A stretch of 64,000 bases of DNA from Chthoniobacterales bacterium (GTDB lineage: Bacteria; Verrucomicrobiota; Verrucomicrobiia; Chthoniobacterales; UBA6821), in contig JAIEQF010000001.1 in assembly GCA_019747895.1 (NCBI GenBank), positions 1-64,000 on the forward strand. Reading direction: 5' to 3'. This document shows positions 1 to 8,121 of the stretch, piece after piece (position 1 is the first letter of the stretch; every line of letters starts with the position of its first letter). A program made the translations under genes and the position numbers. Under the pieces are notes generated by a model. That model searched no databases. It saw nothing but the letters and a program-made list of their open reading frames with translations, and was not told where the DNA came from.

Positions 1-159
1 CAAGTCAGTCGTGCCACAGCTGAACTTGACCCCATGCTGGAAGCTTGGAGAAATCGACCGATTCCATCCATCGCTCATCTTATTCTTGACGCTCGTTACG
101 AAAAAGTACGTGTCGATGGCATTGTTCGATCCTGTGCTGTTTTCACGGCCATTGGAATA
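1..159 (+). mobile_element. IS256 (mutator)-family transposase fragment
   Basis: Frame 1 reads through from the window edge with QVSRATAELD, then LEAWRNRP, then LILDARYEKVRVDG and AVFTAIGI. This run is typical of the central DDE region of IS256-family transposases, including the Asp of LDARYEKVR. Similarity stops at about 159, and on the minus strand the sequence beyond that point is the tail of the coiled-coil gene at 467-4321. The transposase is therefore cut off on its right side and appears to have landed in, or recombined into, that gene. The left part is outside the window. It is inactive as seen here. Confidence 0.85.
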
Positions 160-475
160 CAATCGTTTATATTCATTTTCTTGCCCTGCTGCCTGCGCCC
201 GAGCTGCTTGCTGTCACAACTCCGATGCTTGTGCGCAAAGTTCTACCGCTTCTTTATACATGAGTGCAATACCACTCTTTCCTTCTTCTGCTTCTGCTGC
301 TTTTGCTTGATAGTCTGCTTGACGTTGTAATGATATGCCTGACTGTTGCCAAGATTCCTGCTCCAGTATATTGTAATGTCCAGTTTCTATCCGTTGCGCA
401 GATTGTTGACACAGCTCTGATGCTCGTTCTAAGAGTGATGCTACTTCCTTATACCGTCCTGCAAGTTTATTCTTC
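160..475 (-). pseudogene. Frameshifted continuation of the coiled-coil repeat gene
   Basis: The gene at 467-4321 stops at a TAA just inside a repeat unit. Shifting frame near 475-480 restores the repeat: GKNKLAGRYKEVASLLERAS, then a second unit with ADYQAKAAEAEEGKSGIA and YKEAVELCAQASEL. An in-frame TGA at 214-216 follows, after which reading can continue as QQAARAQAAGQENEYKRLY up to the IS256 fragment. So the 3' end holds one frameshift, one nonsense codon and a transposon junction. A single-base assembly error could explain the frameshift but not the other two lesions. Confidence 0.8.
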
Positions 476-3400
476 CCTGGCCTCTATCGCTTCTGCCTCT
501 TTTGCTTGGTAATCCGCTTTTTTTTGTAGGTGCTCGCCTGAATAGCTATACATTTCTTTTTCATTTGGTAGTTTCCAAGTGCTTATTAGTATAGCAGCTT
601 TTTTAAACATTTTTGATGCTCGTTCTGAGGTTCCCGCTGCTTGTTGATATCCATTTGCAAGTTTACTCTTTCCTGCTTCTGCCGCTTCGACCTCCTTTAC
701 ATGGTAATACGCCTTCTTTTCTAGTGAACCTCCTGATTTTTGATAAAGAAGCCGACTGCTTGTGAGCAAGGTGTTTTCCACTAGAATAGATTTTTTAAAC
801 AATTCTGCTGACTCTTTTAAAATTTCTACTGCTTCTTGATACCCTTCTGCTAATCTAATTATTCCAGCTTCTGATGCTTCTGCTGCTTTTACTTGGTAGT
901 TTGCTTGTTGTTGTAAGAATTTAATTGAAAGTTGGATGTCTTCTGCATAAAAAGATTGCCCAAAAGATGGTTGCCAAGCTAACTGTTGTTCTAAAATCAT
1001 TACTGCTTTTCGATATCCTTCTGCTAGTTTGCTCTTCCCTATTTCTGTTGCTTCTGCCATTTTTGCTTGGTAGTCTGCCTTTTTTTGCCAAGATTCACCT
1101 TTAAGTTTATCCGAAATTGCTGTTTTAAGGTTAAATCTAGACTCTAGTACAACTGCACTTTTAAACAGCTCTGATGCGTGTTTTGAAGTTTCTGCTGCTT
1201 GTTGATAACCATTTGCAAGTTCACTCTTTCCTGCTTTTATTGCTTCGGCAGCTTGTAATCTATATTTTTGAGTGATACCTTCTGATTGAAATAATGATGC
1301 TTCGTTTACAACATTATATATGGTTGTCCAAAAAGATAAAGGTTGAGAAATTTTCTTTGTAGCTTGTTCTAGTTTTTGTTGAATCTGAAAATATCCTTGA
1401 GCTAGTTCCTTATTGCCGCTCAATTTTGCCTCCATCTCTTGGAGCTTACATTCCAGATTAAGCCTTACCAAGTTGGCTGCTAGTTTCTTTCTTTGATTTT
1501 CCCATAACACTTCATTCTCACAAGATATATATGTTTCTGAATTTTCTTCCCACATCATGTTATTACTCTCACAAAATATGTATGTATCAGCATCTTTTTT
1601 CATTTGTTCTATTGCCTTCCTATATTCATCCTGAGTTTTATTGTAAGCCATAACAAGGTCAACCTTAGAAAGTTCTTCCACTTCAGAAATTTCTTTAGCT
1701 ATTCTAACAATCTCTTGAGCAATATGAGCAGACAACGAAGCCTCTTCTGGTCTACAAATAAGAGAAGCAAGCTCTGTAATTTCTGTTAATTTTTTTGTAG
1801 TGTTAGCAATAATGGGAAGAAAAAATTTTCCTGCATTCTCCATATTAGTATACATTATATCAACGCCAACCCCAGATGCCATCCCGCATGGAATAATCAG
1901 TACAGGATGTAAAGGTGCACACACCAGACCTCCCAAAAATGAATTAATAGTAACATCAGGGCGTGGGATAGGCATGATAATTGGTTCGACGATAGCACAA
2001 GCTATTTTATTAGCTTCTTTAGCAACCTTGATAGCATCACTCGTTAGTTCATCAGCATTACAATCAATAGGTAAAGGATAGTTTCTATATCTATATTGTT
2101 GAACCTCCATAGCCTGAGAACACGCATTGAGATTTGAAATTAACCTTTTCAAAACAGGAATAATGGATTCCATTTTTCGAAATTTAGAAAAAATATCTAT
2201 ATCTTCTGGTGCTGTTTCACTGTTTAAAGACTGCACGATCTCATTAAACTGACTCCAAGTTACACTAACTGGAGCACAAGAAGATTCTACTATTGTAAAG
2301 TTGGGCTGAATCTCAGTTTTTCCCACTACTTGAGCCTTATTTTGGATTTCTTGGGCTATTCTTCCTAAACCTACAGCCATCCAAGCAGCTCGATCAGCCT
2401 CAACTTGAACCTCAGCTGTTTTAAAATCCATGGATTCAAAAAATATTTTTTTATCACTTTTCCCTTTAGCATTTCCTTCTTCCTTTAATTCTTTCAAAAG
2501 TTCTTCCGACTGGCGCATTCTCTCTCTCCAAGCAGAAGCTGCTATCGTAGTTGCCCAGCAAGGATCTTTCCTTCCTTGAGTATCAATTTGAGCAACTAAT
2601 TTTGGAGAACGTAAGTTATGTAACTTGGTAAATAAAGTAGTTAAATCCCTCTCAACAACAGGGTTTGCCCAATTATTCCAAGCACTATCCAGAGGGTTAC
2701 CAAAAATATCATTGCTACCTTCTACCAACTTACTAACAGGTGGTTTGAGAGCTTCTGCGATCTTCCTTGTTCTGTCAGCAATATTACTAAGGTCCCATTC
2801 TTTATAACTGTCTTGGATAGGGTCACTGTACTCTTTCAAAGTAACACCCAGCACAGGTATTGTAGTCTCTCCAAAACGGTTGCCCCAATGTTGGGCCTTA
2901 CAAATCATGTCAGTCTCCTGGCGATCAGCAATAGCAAACTCATAGATTGCCCTTTCCATTTTAGACAGTTCTTCATCTTTTTTTTCAAGTTTTTCAAACT
3001 TTTCACAATGCCCTTCAAAAATATCATTCAACTTTTTGGCGTCTAAAGAGGTTATAAATTCATAAGAACTTATAGAGCTAGGAAATAATCGTTCAACAAC
3101 CTGTTCTGAATATTCGCTCTCAAGCGCCTTCCTTAAAGCTGCAGTGATCTTTATGTTCTCCTGCCTATTACTACTATCATCCACAACTGCTTCTTGAGGC
3201 TGGATAAAATTACGGTTTTCCTCTTCCCTAATAATGAAGCGTGTAGCAATAGGATGATCAATAGCAGCACGTCTAAAATCCTCAAGTCTCAACGGCTCCG
3301 GAGCAGCATGTCCTCCAATAATCATATTTGCAGCTATCACCACTGCTATTATTATTTTTCTCAATGAGATACCAATGTTTCCTCTTTCACTGTTTTGGAG

Positions 3401-4321
3401 CGGATTGGCAATAAAATTTCTTAAATTTTCAAGTTTTAAGACTGCATTTGAGTTTGAGTTATGTTCTTCTCTCTCTGCGATGCCATCTCCTTGGCTTAGG
3501 TCTCCACGAGAAGCAAGGCTCGAGCGATTTTCTGAATCATCTTCATGCTCGTAATGAGGGTAGGAAGAGTTGTGCCACTTGTTAGTATCCTTATCCCCTT
3601 TCCCTTTATTTTTAACAAGTCCCTCTCGACCCAACATCATTAGAGGAGAAATCTGAAAAGGCATAACATCATCAGGCTGGGTAGTAATTGCAAAAATAGT
3701 CTCCCCATTTTGATTCTCTTCGTTCTTTGCCAGATGATACCTAGCTTTGGAGTTGGTCGATACAACCTCATCACCACGTAATTCGTACGATCCTACTTCC
3801 GTACTGGTGATTGCTTTTTCACCAGCGTCTTTTCTCGTGAGGCACCTATTTTCAACCCAGTTGCAAAATCTCATGGCATCTAACTTGGTGAGGCCAAGCA
3901 TGGGTTTGTCCTCTTCTTCGTCAACAGCAAAAAAGTTCCAATGACCATCCTCTTTTGCTTTCTTCATCAACTGATTTGCCGTTCTAGAATGATAAAGCTC
4001 ATGCACATCTGTCGTTGTTGCAACAGCATTTAGAAAAGCCCCATAATCGTCAACCGTGGTAATATGGGCTTCTGAAGACTCATCGCTTTCTAATAAAGAA
4101 ACATCATTTGACACTAATGAGCTTGAGATTGTCTTGTTATCAAGGTCTCCTGGCTGTTCAAGCTGTCCAATATTTTGAGTAGAGTTGTTATCAATGCACC
4201 AAGTAGCGCTCAAATCAGTTTCACAGCTTGTTTTCAGAGCTGCTGAGTTATCTTGAGCTACAAGCAATCTAGTGCTTTGCAATAAAACAACTAACAGAAA
4301 GAGAAGTTTGGTTTTTCTCAT
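467..4321 (-). CDS. Large secreted protein: FGE-like N-terminal fragment plus long coiled-coil repeats
   Basis: This 1284-aa protein has no recognised function. Residues 1-22 form a signal peptide (lysines, then LLFLLVVLLQ). Residues ~85-200 resemble the N-terminal part of formylglycine-generating-enzyme (SUMF1) domains: YGAFLNAVA, HELYH, KLDAMRFCNWVENR, EVGSYEL. The rest of that domain, including the active-site region, is absent. A motif SPLMMLGREG and a low-complexity acidic linker follow. A second signal-peptide-like stretch (RKIIIAVVIAANMIIGGHAA) lies near residue 320, suggesting that two secreted proteins became fused. The C-terminal half is helical, with about five degenerate repeats of ~70 residues (KADYQAKxAEAxEAGKSKLA, then GYQQAAxxxxxASELFKKA). 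The reading frame is broken at the 3' end. It may be an exported structural or host-directed protein; that is inference. Confidence 0.7.
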   Translation of the reverse strand: MRKTKLLFLLVVLLQSTRLLVAQDNSAALKTSCETDLSATWCIDNNSTQNIGQLEQPGDLDNKTISSSLVSNDVSLLESDESSEAHITTVDDYGAFLNAVATTTDVHELYHSRTANQLMKKAKEDGHWNFFAVDEEEDKPMLGLTKLDAMRFCNWVENRCLTRKDAGEKAITSTEVGSYELRGDEVVSTNSKARYHLAKNEENQNGETIFAITTQPDDVMPFQISPLMMLGREGLVKNKGKGDKDTNKWHNSSYPHYEHEDDSENRSSLASRGDLSQGDGIAEREEHNSNSNAVLKLENLRNFIANPLQNSERGNIGISLRKIIIAVVIAANMIIGGHAAPEPLRLEDFRRAAIDHPIATRFIIREEENRNFIQPQEAVVDDSSNRQENIKITAALRKALESEYSEQVVERLFPSSISSYEFITSLDAKKLNDIFEGHCEKFEKLEKKDEELSKMERAIYEFAIADRQETDMICKAQHWGNRFGETTIPVLGVTLKEYSDPIQDSYKEWDLSNIADRTRKIAEALKPPVSKLVEGSNDIFGNPLDSAWNNWANPVVERDLTTLFTKLHNLRSPKLVAQIDTQGRKDPCWATTIAASAWRERMRQSEELLKELKEEGNAKGKSDKKIFFESMDFKTAEVQVEADRAAWMAVGLGRIAQEIQNKAQVVGKTEIQPNFTIVESSCAPVSVTWSQFNEIVQSLNSETAPEDIDIFSKFRKMESIIPVLKRLISNLNACSQAMEVQQYRYRNYPLPIDCNADELTSDAIKVAKEANKIACAIVEPIIMPIPRPDVTINSFLGGLVCAPLHPVLIIPCGMASGVGVDIMYTNMENAGKFFLPIIANTTKKLTEITELASLICRPEEASLSAHIAQEIVRIAKEISEVEELSKVDLVMAYNKTQDEYRKAIEQMKKDADTYIFCESNNMMWEENSETYISCENEVLWENQRKKLAANLVRLNLECKLQEMEAKLSGNKELAQGYFQIQQKLEQATKKISQPLSFWTTIYNVVNEASLFQSEGITQKYRLQAAEAIKAGKSELANGYQQAAETSKHASELFKSAVVLESRFNLKTAISDKLKGESWQKKADYQAKMAEATEIGKSKLAEGYRKAVMILEQQLAWQPSFGQSFYAEDIQLSIKFLQQQANYQVKAAEASEAGIIRLAEGYQEAVEILKESAELFKKSILVENTLLTSSRLLYQKSGGSLEKKAYYHVKEVEAAEAGKSKLANGYQQAAGTSERASKMFKKAAILISTWKLPNEKEMYSYSGEHLQKKADYQAKEAEAIEAREE

Positions 4322-4672
4322 AGCGGGATATGTTGATTCTTTTTTTAGGTCACGAGCAAGATAAAACTTTTTAAAAAAAAGTTTGAACGTTTTCTATATT
4401 AGAAGTGTCAAACCGACTCGTAAGATAAAACTTTTATTTGACATTAACGGATTCCGTTAGATATTCAAAAAAGAAGGTTAGTCGTTATTCATTTAAAATG
4501 AGCCTACCGATTTACAACACTCACGCAGGAGACAAAAGCGATGGACTCGTTTTTGGCATGGAGGTAGGGAATTTCTTTTTCATTATTGCTGGAGCTGCCA
4601 TCTCTATTTTTTTCTCGTTTGTCAGCCATAATCTTCATCCTGACTCGGAACTTGGATCGCTAGTGATTTGTT
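4322..4672. other. Spacer with possible plus-strand promoter and palindrome
   Basis: This is the AT-rich upstream region of the large secreted gene. It contains a direct repeat of AAGATAAAACTTTT (4360s and 4423-4436). At 4437 TTGACA is followed by AACGGA-T-TCCGTT, a perfect 6+6 palindrome, and then TATTCA, which resembles a sigma-70 promoter with an operator in its spacer. Downstream on the plus strand is an ATG at 4498 opening a 66-codon frame with one hydrophobic stretch (GNFFFIIAGAAISIFFSFV). No family is recognised and the frame may be fortuitous. The minus strand may hold further degraded debris of the adjacent FGE gene, but I could not match it. Confidence 0.3.
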
Positions 4673-5141
4673 CTATTCCCATTCTGAGACATAAGTAACC
4701 GGAAAGGAAGCTTTGTCAGGATTGTCGTTGTATAGTGTATTAAATTGAAAAGGGCACGCCATAAGCTTGCTCTTTTTCCTTAGGGCTACGTTCTCAGATT
4801 TTACGTTATCTTCGGATAGCGTCTCAATCTTCGGCCTTGCCCTAAGAAAAAATTTCTGCGCCTTTAACGCGCCCTTTTCAATTTAATACACTATAAGTGT
4901 AACTTCCAGGCTTTCCCGAACGAGTGATAATAGAACCGATGCCTGCATCCTCTCCCATTTTTGGATTATAGACGCCATAAGTATCTGTTGCTGCAACGCA
5001 ATTCAAGAACTCGGTGTAGTCCGAAACGCTAACAACAGACTGGGGTCCAGCAGGAGGAGCTTGTTGAGAAAAGAGAGTGCTTCCAAAAAATGAAGTGGTA
5101 GCAAGAAGGGCTAAGAAGAATTTTTTTTGAGGAAAAGTCAT
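4673..5141 (-). pseudogene. FGE-like secreted protein gene interrupted by a small palindromic element
   Basis: The protein begins with a signal peptide (FPQKKFFLALLATTSFFGST). The N-terminal FGE block follows: VSDYTEFLNCVAA, YGVYNPKMG, SIITRSGKPGSYTY. Reading then enters the element at 4731-4895, which supplies SVLN and a stop. If the element and one copy of the duplicated TA are removed, reading continues exactly in frame as NDNPDKASFPVTYVSEWE before a TAG at 4673-4675. FPVTYVS matches LPITYVN in the intact paralogue at 5299-6324. The gene was therefore already short, or was truncated again after insertion. It should be treated as a pseudogene. Confidence 0.8.
4731..4895 (+). mobile_element. 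MITE-like element A (core I, TA target duplication)
   Basis: The element is about 165 bp and non-coding, with perfect 25-bp terminal inverted repeats starting TATAGTGTATTAAATTGAAA and flanked by a duplicated TA. This is the hallmark of IS630/Tc1-mariner-type mobilisation. No transposase is present. The interior carries the core I module in plus orientation: a hairpin CGTTATC-TTCG-GATAGCG, the block TCTTCGGCCT, and an enclosing stem (CCTTAGGGC paired with GCCCTAAG). The same interior occurs in elements B and C under different termini. It splits the FGE-like gene on the minus strand. Confidence 0.88.
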
Positions 5142-5298
5142 GGGGGATTGGGCTAAAATTCATTTTAAAATTTTATTTTAAAATTTGCAAAAAATCTTCA
5201 TCTCAGATGTTTCAAGCACATCGAGATTAGGAAATAGCGAGGGCTAATCGAGCCAGACAAGACTAAGGATGCAACTCGCTCACTTCCGGAAAAAATCT

Positions 5299-6324
5299 CT
5301 AGTTGCTCCAAGGCCACCACCAACTCGATTTAGGCGCTGGTTGTTTTGCCGGCACATTATAAACCACACGGAACCCAGTAGTGCTACTGCTAGTATTAGC
5401 ATCGACAAAGGAAACGTGCGAGAAGCGGAGATCTTGATAATTTTTCGATGCCCAAGAACCACCACGAACAACAAATTTAGTAGGGTCACTAACAATAGCA
5501 GCTGTGGTCCATTGATTAACATTTCCAGCCATATCATAAGCACCGCAGGGACTTGCTGAGTTAATAAATGTTCCAACGGGAGTCAGGCGCGGTTGCGTTG
5601 CTGTGGTGAAGACCCCATTCAAGCAATAATTGGCTTCATTAGGAGCATCTGGAGTGAGAAGGCTATTTGCAGGAGGAGCAAAGCTTGCAGTTCCAAAGCT
5701 ATAGTAGTATGGAAAATTTCCATTTTTAGCTGGTTGGTAATAGGCTGCTTTGTACCATTGATTTTCGGTTGGAATATTCCATTTGGAGTTTGTAACTAGC
5801 TCGAAAACTCCTTGAACATTCCGATTATAAGCTCCACTTTCGGTTGTTCCTACTGTTTCTTCGCCAACTGGCTGGCCATTTTCTAGCCAATTGCAAAATC
5901 GAAATGTCGAAAATATATTGACATAGGTAATCGGAAGTTGTGCGCAATAATCACTAATAGGTTGGTAAGAATAACCAGTCGTCTCATCTCCTGAACGCGT
6001 GATGCACGCAACATCAGGATCATTGCTCATGTTTTCATTATAAAGTCTGTGAGGGTCACTTTTGCTAGCGACCGCATTTAAAAACGCACAATATTGTTCC
6101 GCCGTAACATCATATTTTCCAATTTGATAACTTGTTGCTACCGATCCAAAACTGATTTTTCCTGGGGCTAATGGAATATCCTTGGTGTTATTAGGATCAC
6201 CCACAGGAACAAGATCAATGGTAATTTTGTTAGCAGTGGCAGATGAATTTTCTTGTGCGAAGAGAGGGTGACTTAACAGACAAACTACTAAAGCAATTTT
6301 TAAGAAAAAAGAATGCTGGTTCAT
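5299..6324 (-). CDS. Secreted formylglycine-generating-enzyme-like (SUMF1 domain) protein
   Basis: This 341-aa protein has a signal peptide (FFLKIALVVCLLSHPLFAQ) followed by an essentially complete FGE-sulfatase domain. Visible blocks are the beta-sandwich start (VPVGDPNNT, IGKYDVTAEQYCAFLNAVA), ITRSGDETTGYSY, LPITYVN, FRFCNWLENGQP, WNIPTENQWYKAAYY, CGAYDMAGNVNQW, VVRGGSWASK and TGFRVVYN. FGE proper oxidises a sulfatase Cys to formylglycine, but many bacterial members of this fold lack that chemistry and the Cys pair cannot be assigned here. No sulfatase gene is visible. It is the only intact member of a local family whose other members (4321, 5141, 36044 and 62471 regions) keep only the N-terminal third. 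The tail KSSWWWPWSN is unusual. Confidence 0.85.
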   Translation of the reverse strand: MNQHSFFLKIALVVCLLSHPLFAQENSSATANKITIDLVPVGDPNNTKDIPLAPGKISFGSVATSYQIGKYDVTAEQYCAFLNAVASKSDPHRLYNENMSNDPDVACITRSGDETTGYSYQPISDYCAQLPITYVNIFSTFRFCNWLENGQPVGEETVGTTESGAYNRNVQGVFELVTNSKWNIPTENQWYKAAYYQPAKNGNFPYYYSFGTASFAPPANSLLTPDAPNEANYCLNGVFTTATQPRLTPVGTFINSASPCGAYDMAGNVNQWTTAAIVSDPTKFVVRGGSWASKNYQDLRFSHVSFVDANTSSSTTGFRVVYNVPAKQPAPKSSWWWPWSN

Positions 6325-6428
6325 AGAGGATAGAGGAAAGTAAGCTTAGGGTGATGGAGGTCGATTAATTAACCTTGCAGAACGTAAATCACTTTTTTGA
6401 AAATGCAAATTTTATTTTTCAATTTTCC

Positions 6429-8027
6429 TTACCTTTTGAATTGCCGTTTCCATCTCGATTGCAGCAGTGTCAGAAATCCTGACATCTCTTCAATCTTCAG
6501 TAACCATCCCATGCTCATAAAAAGAGCCACGGCTCCAGCGATGACGCCCAAGAGTCCTCCCATTCTGAATAGCACCGGCATTTTAGAAAGATGATGCAGC
6601 CAGGGATGAGCAGCTATAGCCAAAAGAATCATCGGAACAGAAGCTACTGCACATCGCCAGAGCGTGCTCCAAAGTCTTCCCAAATGGAGTGTTCCAGCAA
6701 AGCGAGTCATAAAAAAGAGGAGCATTCCAACATTCAACATCGCTGCTAGAGCCGTTGAGAGTGCCAACCCTTTATGTCCCATCTTGAGATGAAAAATAAA
6801 GAAGAGGTTAAACAGAAAGTTAACGGCAATCGAAAGGAAGCTAATCATCATCGGAGTCCATCGGTGATTGATCGAATAAAAAGCAGGCGTCAACACCTTG
6901 ATGCACGCATAAGCGATCAATCCCAGCGCGTAAAATTGCAGTGACTCAGCCGTGCGTAAAGTGTCGAATGCCTGAAATTTTCCGCGTTGATAAATTAAGG
7001 CGATAATAGGTTCGGCCAACATGATCAAACCAATCGCAGCAGGAAGCGTTAAAAAAAGAGCCAGTCGCATGGCTCGACCTAAGGTTGCACAAAATTGAAC
7101 CATGTCACCGAGGATGGCCATGCGCGAGATCACAGGCAAGGTCACGGTGGCAATCGCAACACCAAAGACGCCCAGCGGCAATTGCATCAAGCGAAAAGAA
7201 AAAGAGAGCCAGCTAACAGGGCCATCTCCGAGGTAGGATGCAAAAATACTATTGATCATCACATTGATCTGAACCGCGCTCGCGGCAATCACCGCAGGAA
7301 GCATCAGCGAGAGGACTTGTTTGACTCCGGGATCCCGCCAACGGCAATCCAGAATCCAATGGAAGCCAGCTTTATAAAGACTTGGCACTTGAACAAGCAG
7401 CTGCAGAAGTCCTCCCAATAACGTTCCCAAAGCAAGTCCTATTAAAGCGCGTTCGCCAAAATGAGGATCCAACCACCAGCCAAAAGCAACGCCTCCGAGA
7501 ATCGATCCGAGATTAAAAAAACTGGAAGCTAACGCCGGCGCTGTAAAAATATTCTTCGCGTTGAGCATCCCCATTGCGAGTGCTGCCAAGGAGACCAATA
7601 AAATAAAAGGATACATCACGCGTGTGAGGAGCACCGTTAAGAGAACTTTGTCCGGAGAAAATCCAGGAGCCAAGACATAGATGAGTTGAGGCGCAAAGAT
7701 CACGCCGAGCAATGAGACAAGACTCATAAAAACAACTGTCAAGCTCGCCATCTTCGCAGCAAGGCTCCAGGCCGACTCTTCTCCTTCGGTTGCAATCTTC
7801 TGCGAAAAAACCGTCACAAAAGCTGTCGATAAAGCTCCTTCGGCAAAAAGATCACGTAACAAGTTGGGAGCTCGGAAGGCGGTGATGAAGGCATCCATCC
7901 CCCTCCCCGCTCCGAAGAGTCCTGCAAAAATCAGCTCACGACAAAGTCCTAAAATCCGACTCATCATGACAGCTCCAGCTACAATGCCTGCCGCGCGGGT
8001 GTTGAGACGTTCGTTGGAAGGATTCAT
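6429..8027 (-). CDS. murJ: Lipid II flippase MurJ
   Basis: The 532-aa polytopic membrane protein of the MVF/MurJ family translocates lipid II across the inner membrane for peptidoglycan synthesis. The N-terminus has the classic pattern AGIVAGAVMMSRILGLCREL, then FGAGRGMDAFITAFRAPNLLRDLFAEGALSTAF interrupted only by normal spacing, with about 14 hydrophobic segments to the end. Length matches the family (500-530 aa). It is transcribed alone, between the FGE-like gene and acs. Its presence implies a peptidoglycan-synthesising organism, in line with murJ in most free-living PVC bacteria. Confidence 0.95.
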   Translation of the reverse strand: MNPSNERLNTRAAGIVAGAVMMSRILGLCRELIFAGLFGAGRGMDAFITAFRAPNLLRDLFAEGALSTAFVTVFSQKIATEGEESAWSLAAKMASLTVVFMSLVSLLGVIFAPQLIYVLAPGFSPDKVLLTVLLTRVMYPFILLVSLAALAMGMLNAKNIFTAPALASSFFNLGSILGGVAFGWWLDPHFGERALIGLALGTLLGGLLQLLVQVPSLYKAGFHWILDCRWRDPGVKQVLSLMLPAVIAASAVQINVMINSIFASYLGDGPVSWLSFSFRLMQLPLGVFGVAIATVTLPVISRMAILGDMVQFCATLGRAMRLALFLTLPAAIGLIMLAEPIIALIYQRGKFQAFDTLRTAESLQFYALGLIAYACIKVLTPAFYSINHRWTPMMISFLSIAVNFLFNLFFIFHLKMGHKGLALSTALAAMLNVGMLLFFMTRFAGTLHLGRLWSTLWRCAVASVPMILLAIAAHPWLHHLSKMPVLFRMGGLLGVIAGAVALFMSMGWLLKIEEMSGFLTLLQSRWKRQFKR

Positions 8028-8121
8028 GAAAGGGAAAAGAAATTAGCCGCAAAGCAATTCAAGGCAAAGAAGAAAATGGCAGCAAAAATAGACTTTCGCT
8101 GATGGAAGCGAGCTGCATCAG

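Noticed and set aside
214-216. In-frame TGA as a selenocysteine codon
   Set aside because: It lies in a coiled-coil repeat without redox context, beside a frameshift and a transposon junction; nonsense decay is simpler.
7095-7421. Plus-strand frame of 108 codons within murJ
   Set aside because: It is an antisense shadow of a clear murJ coding region and has no recognisable family.
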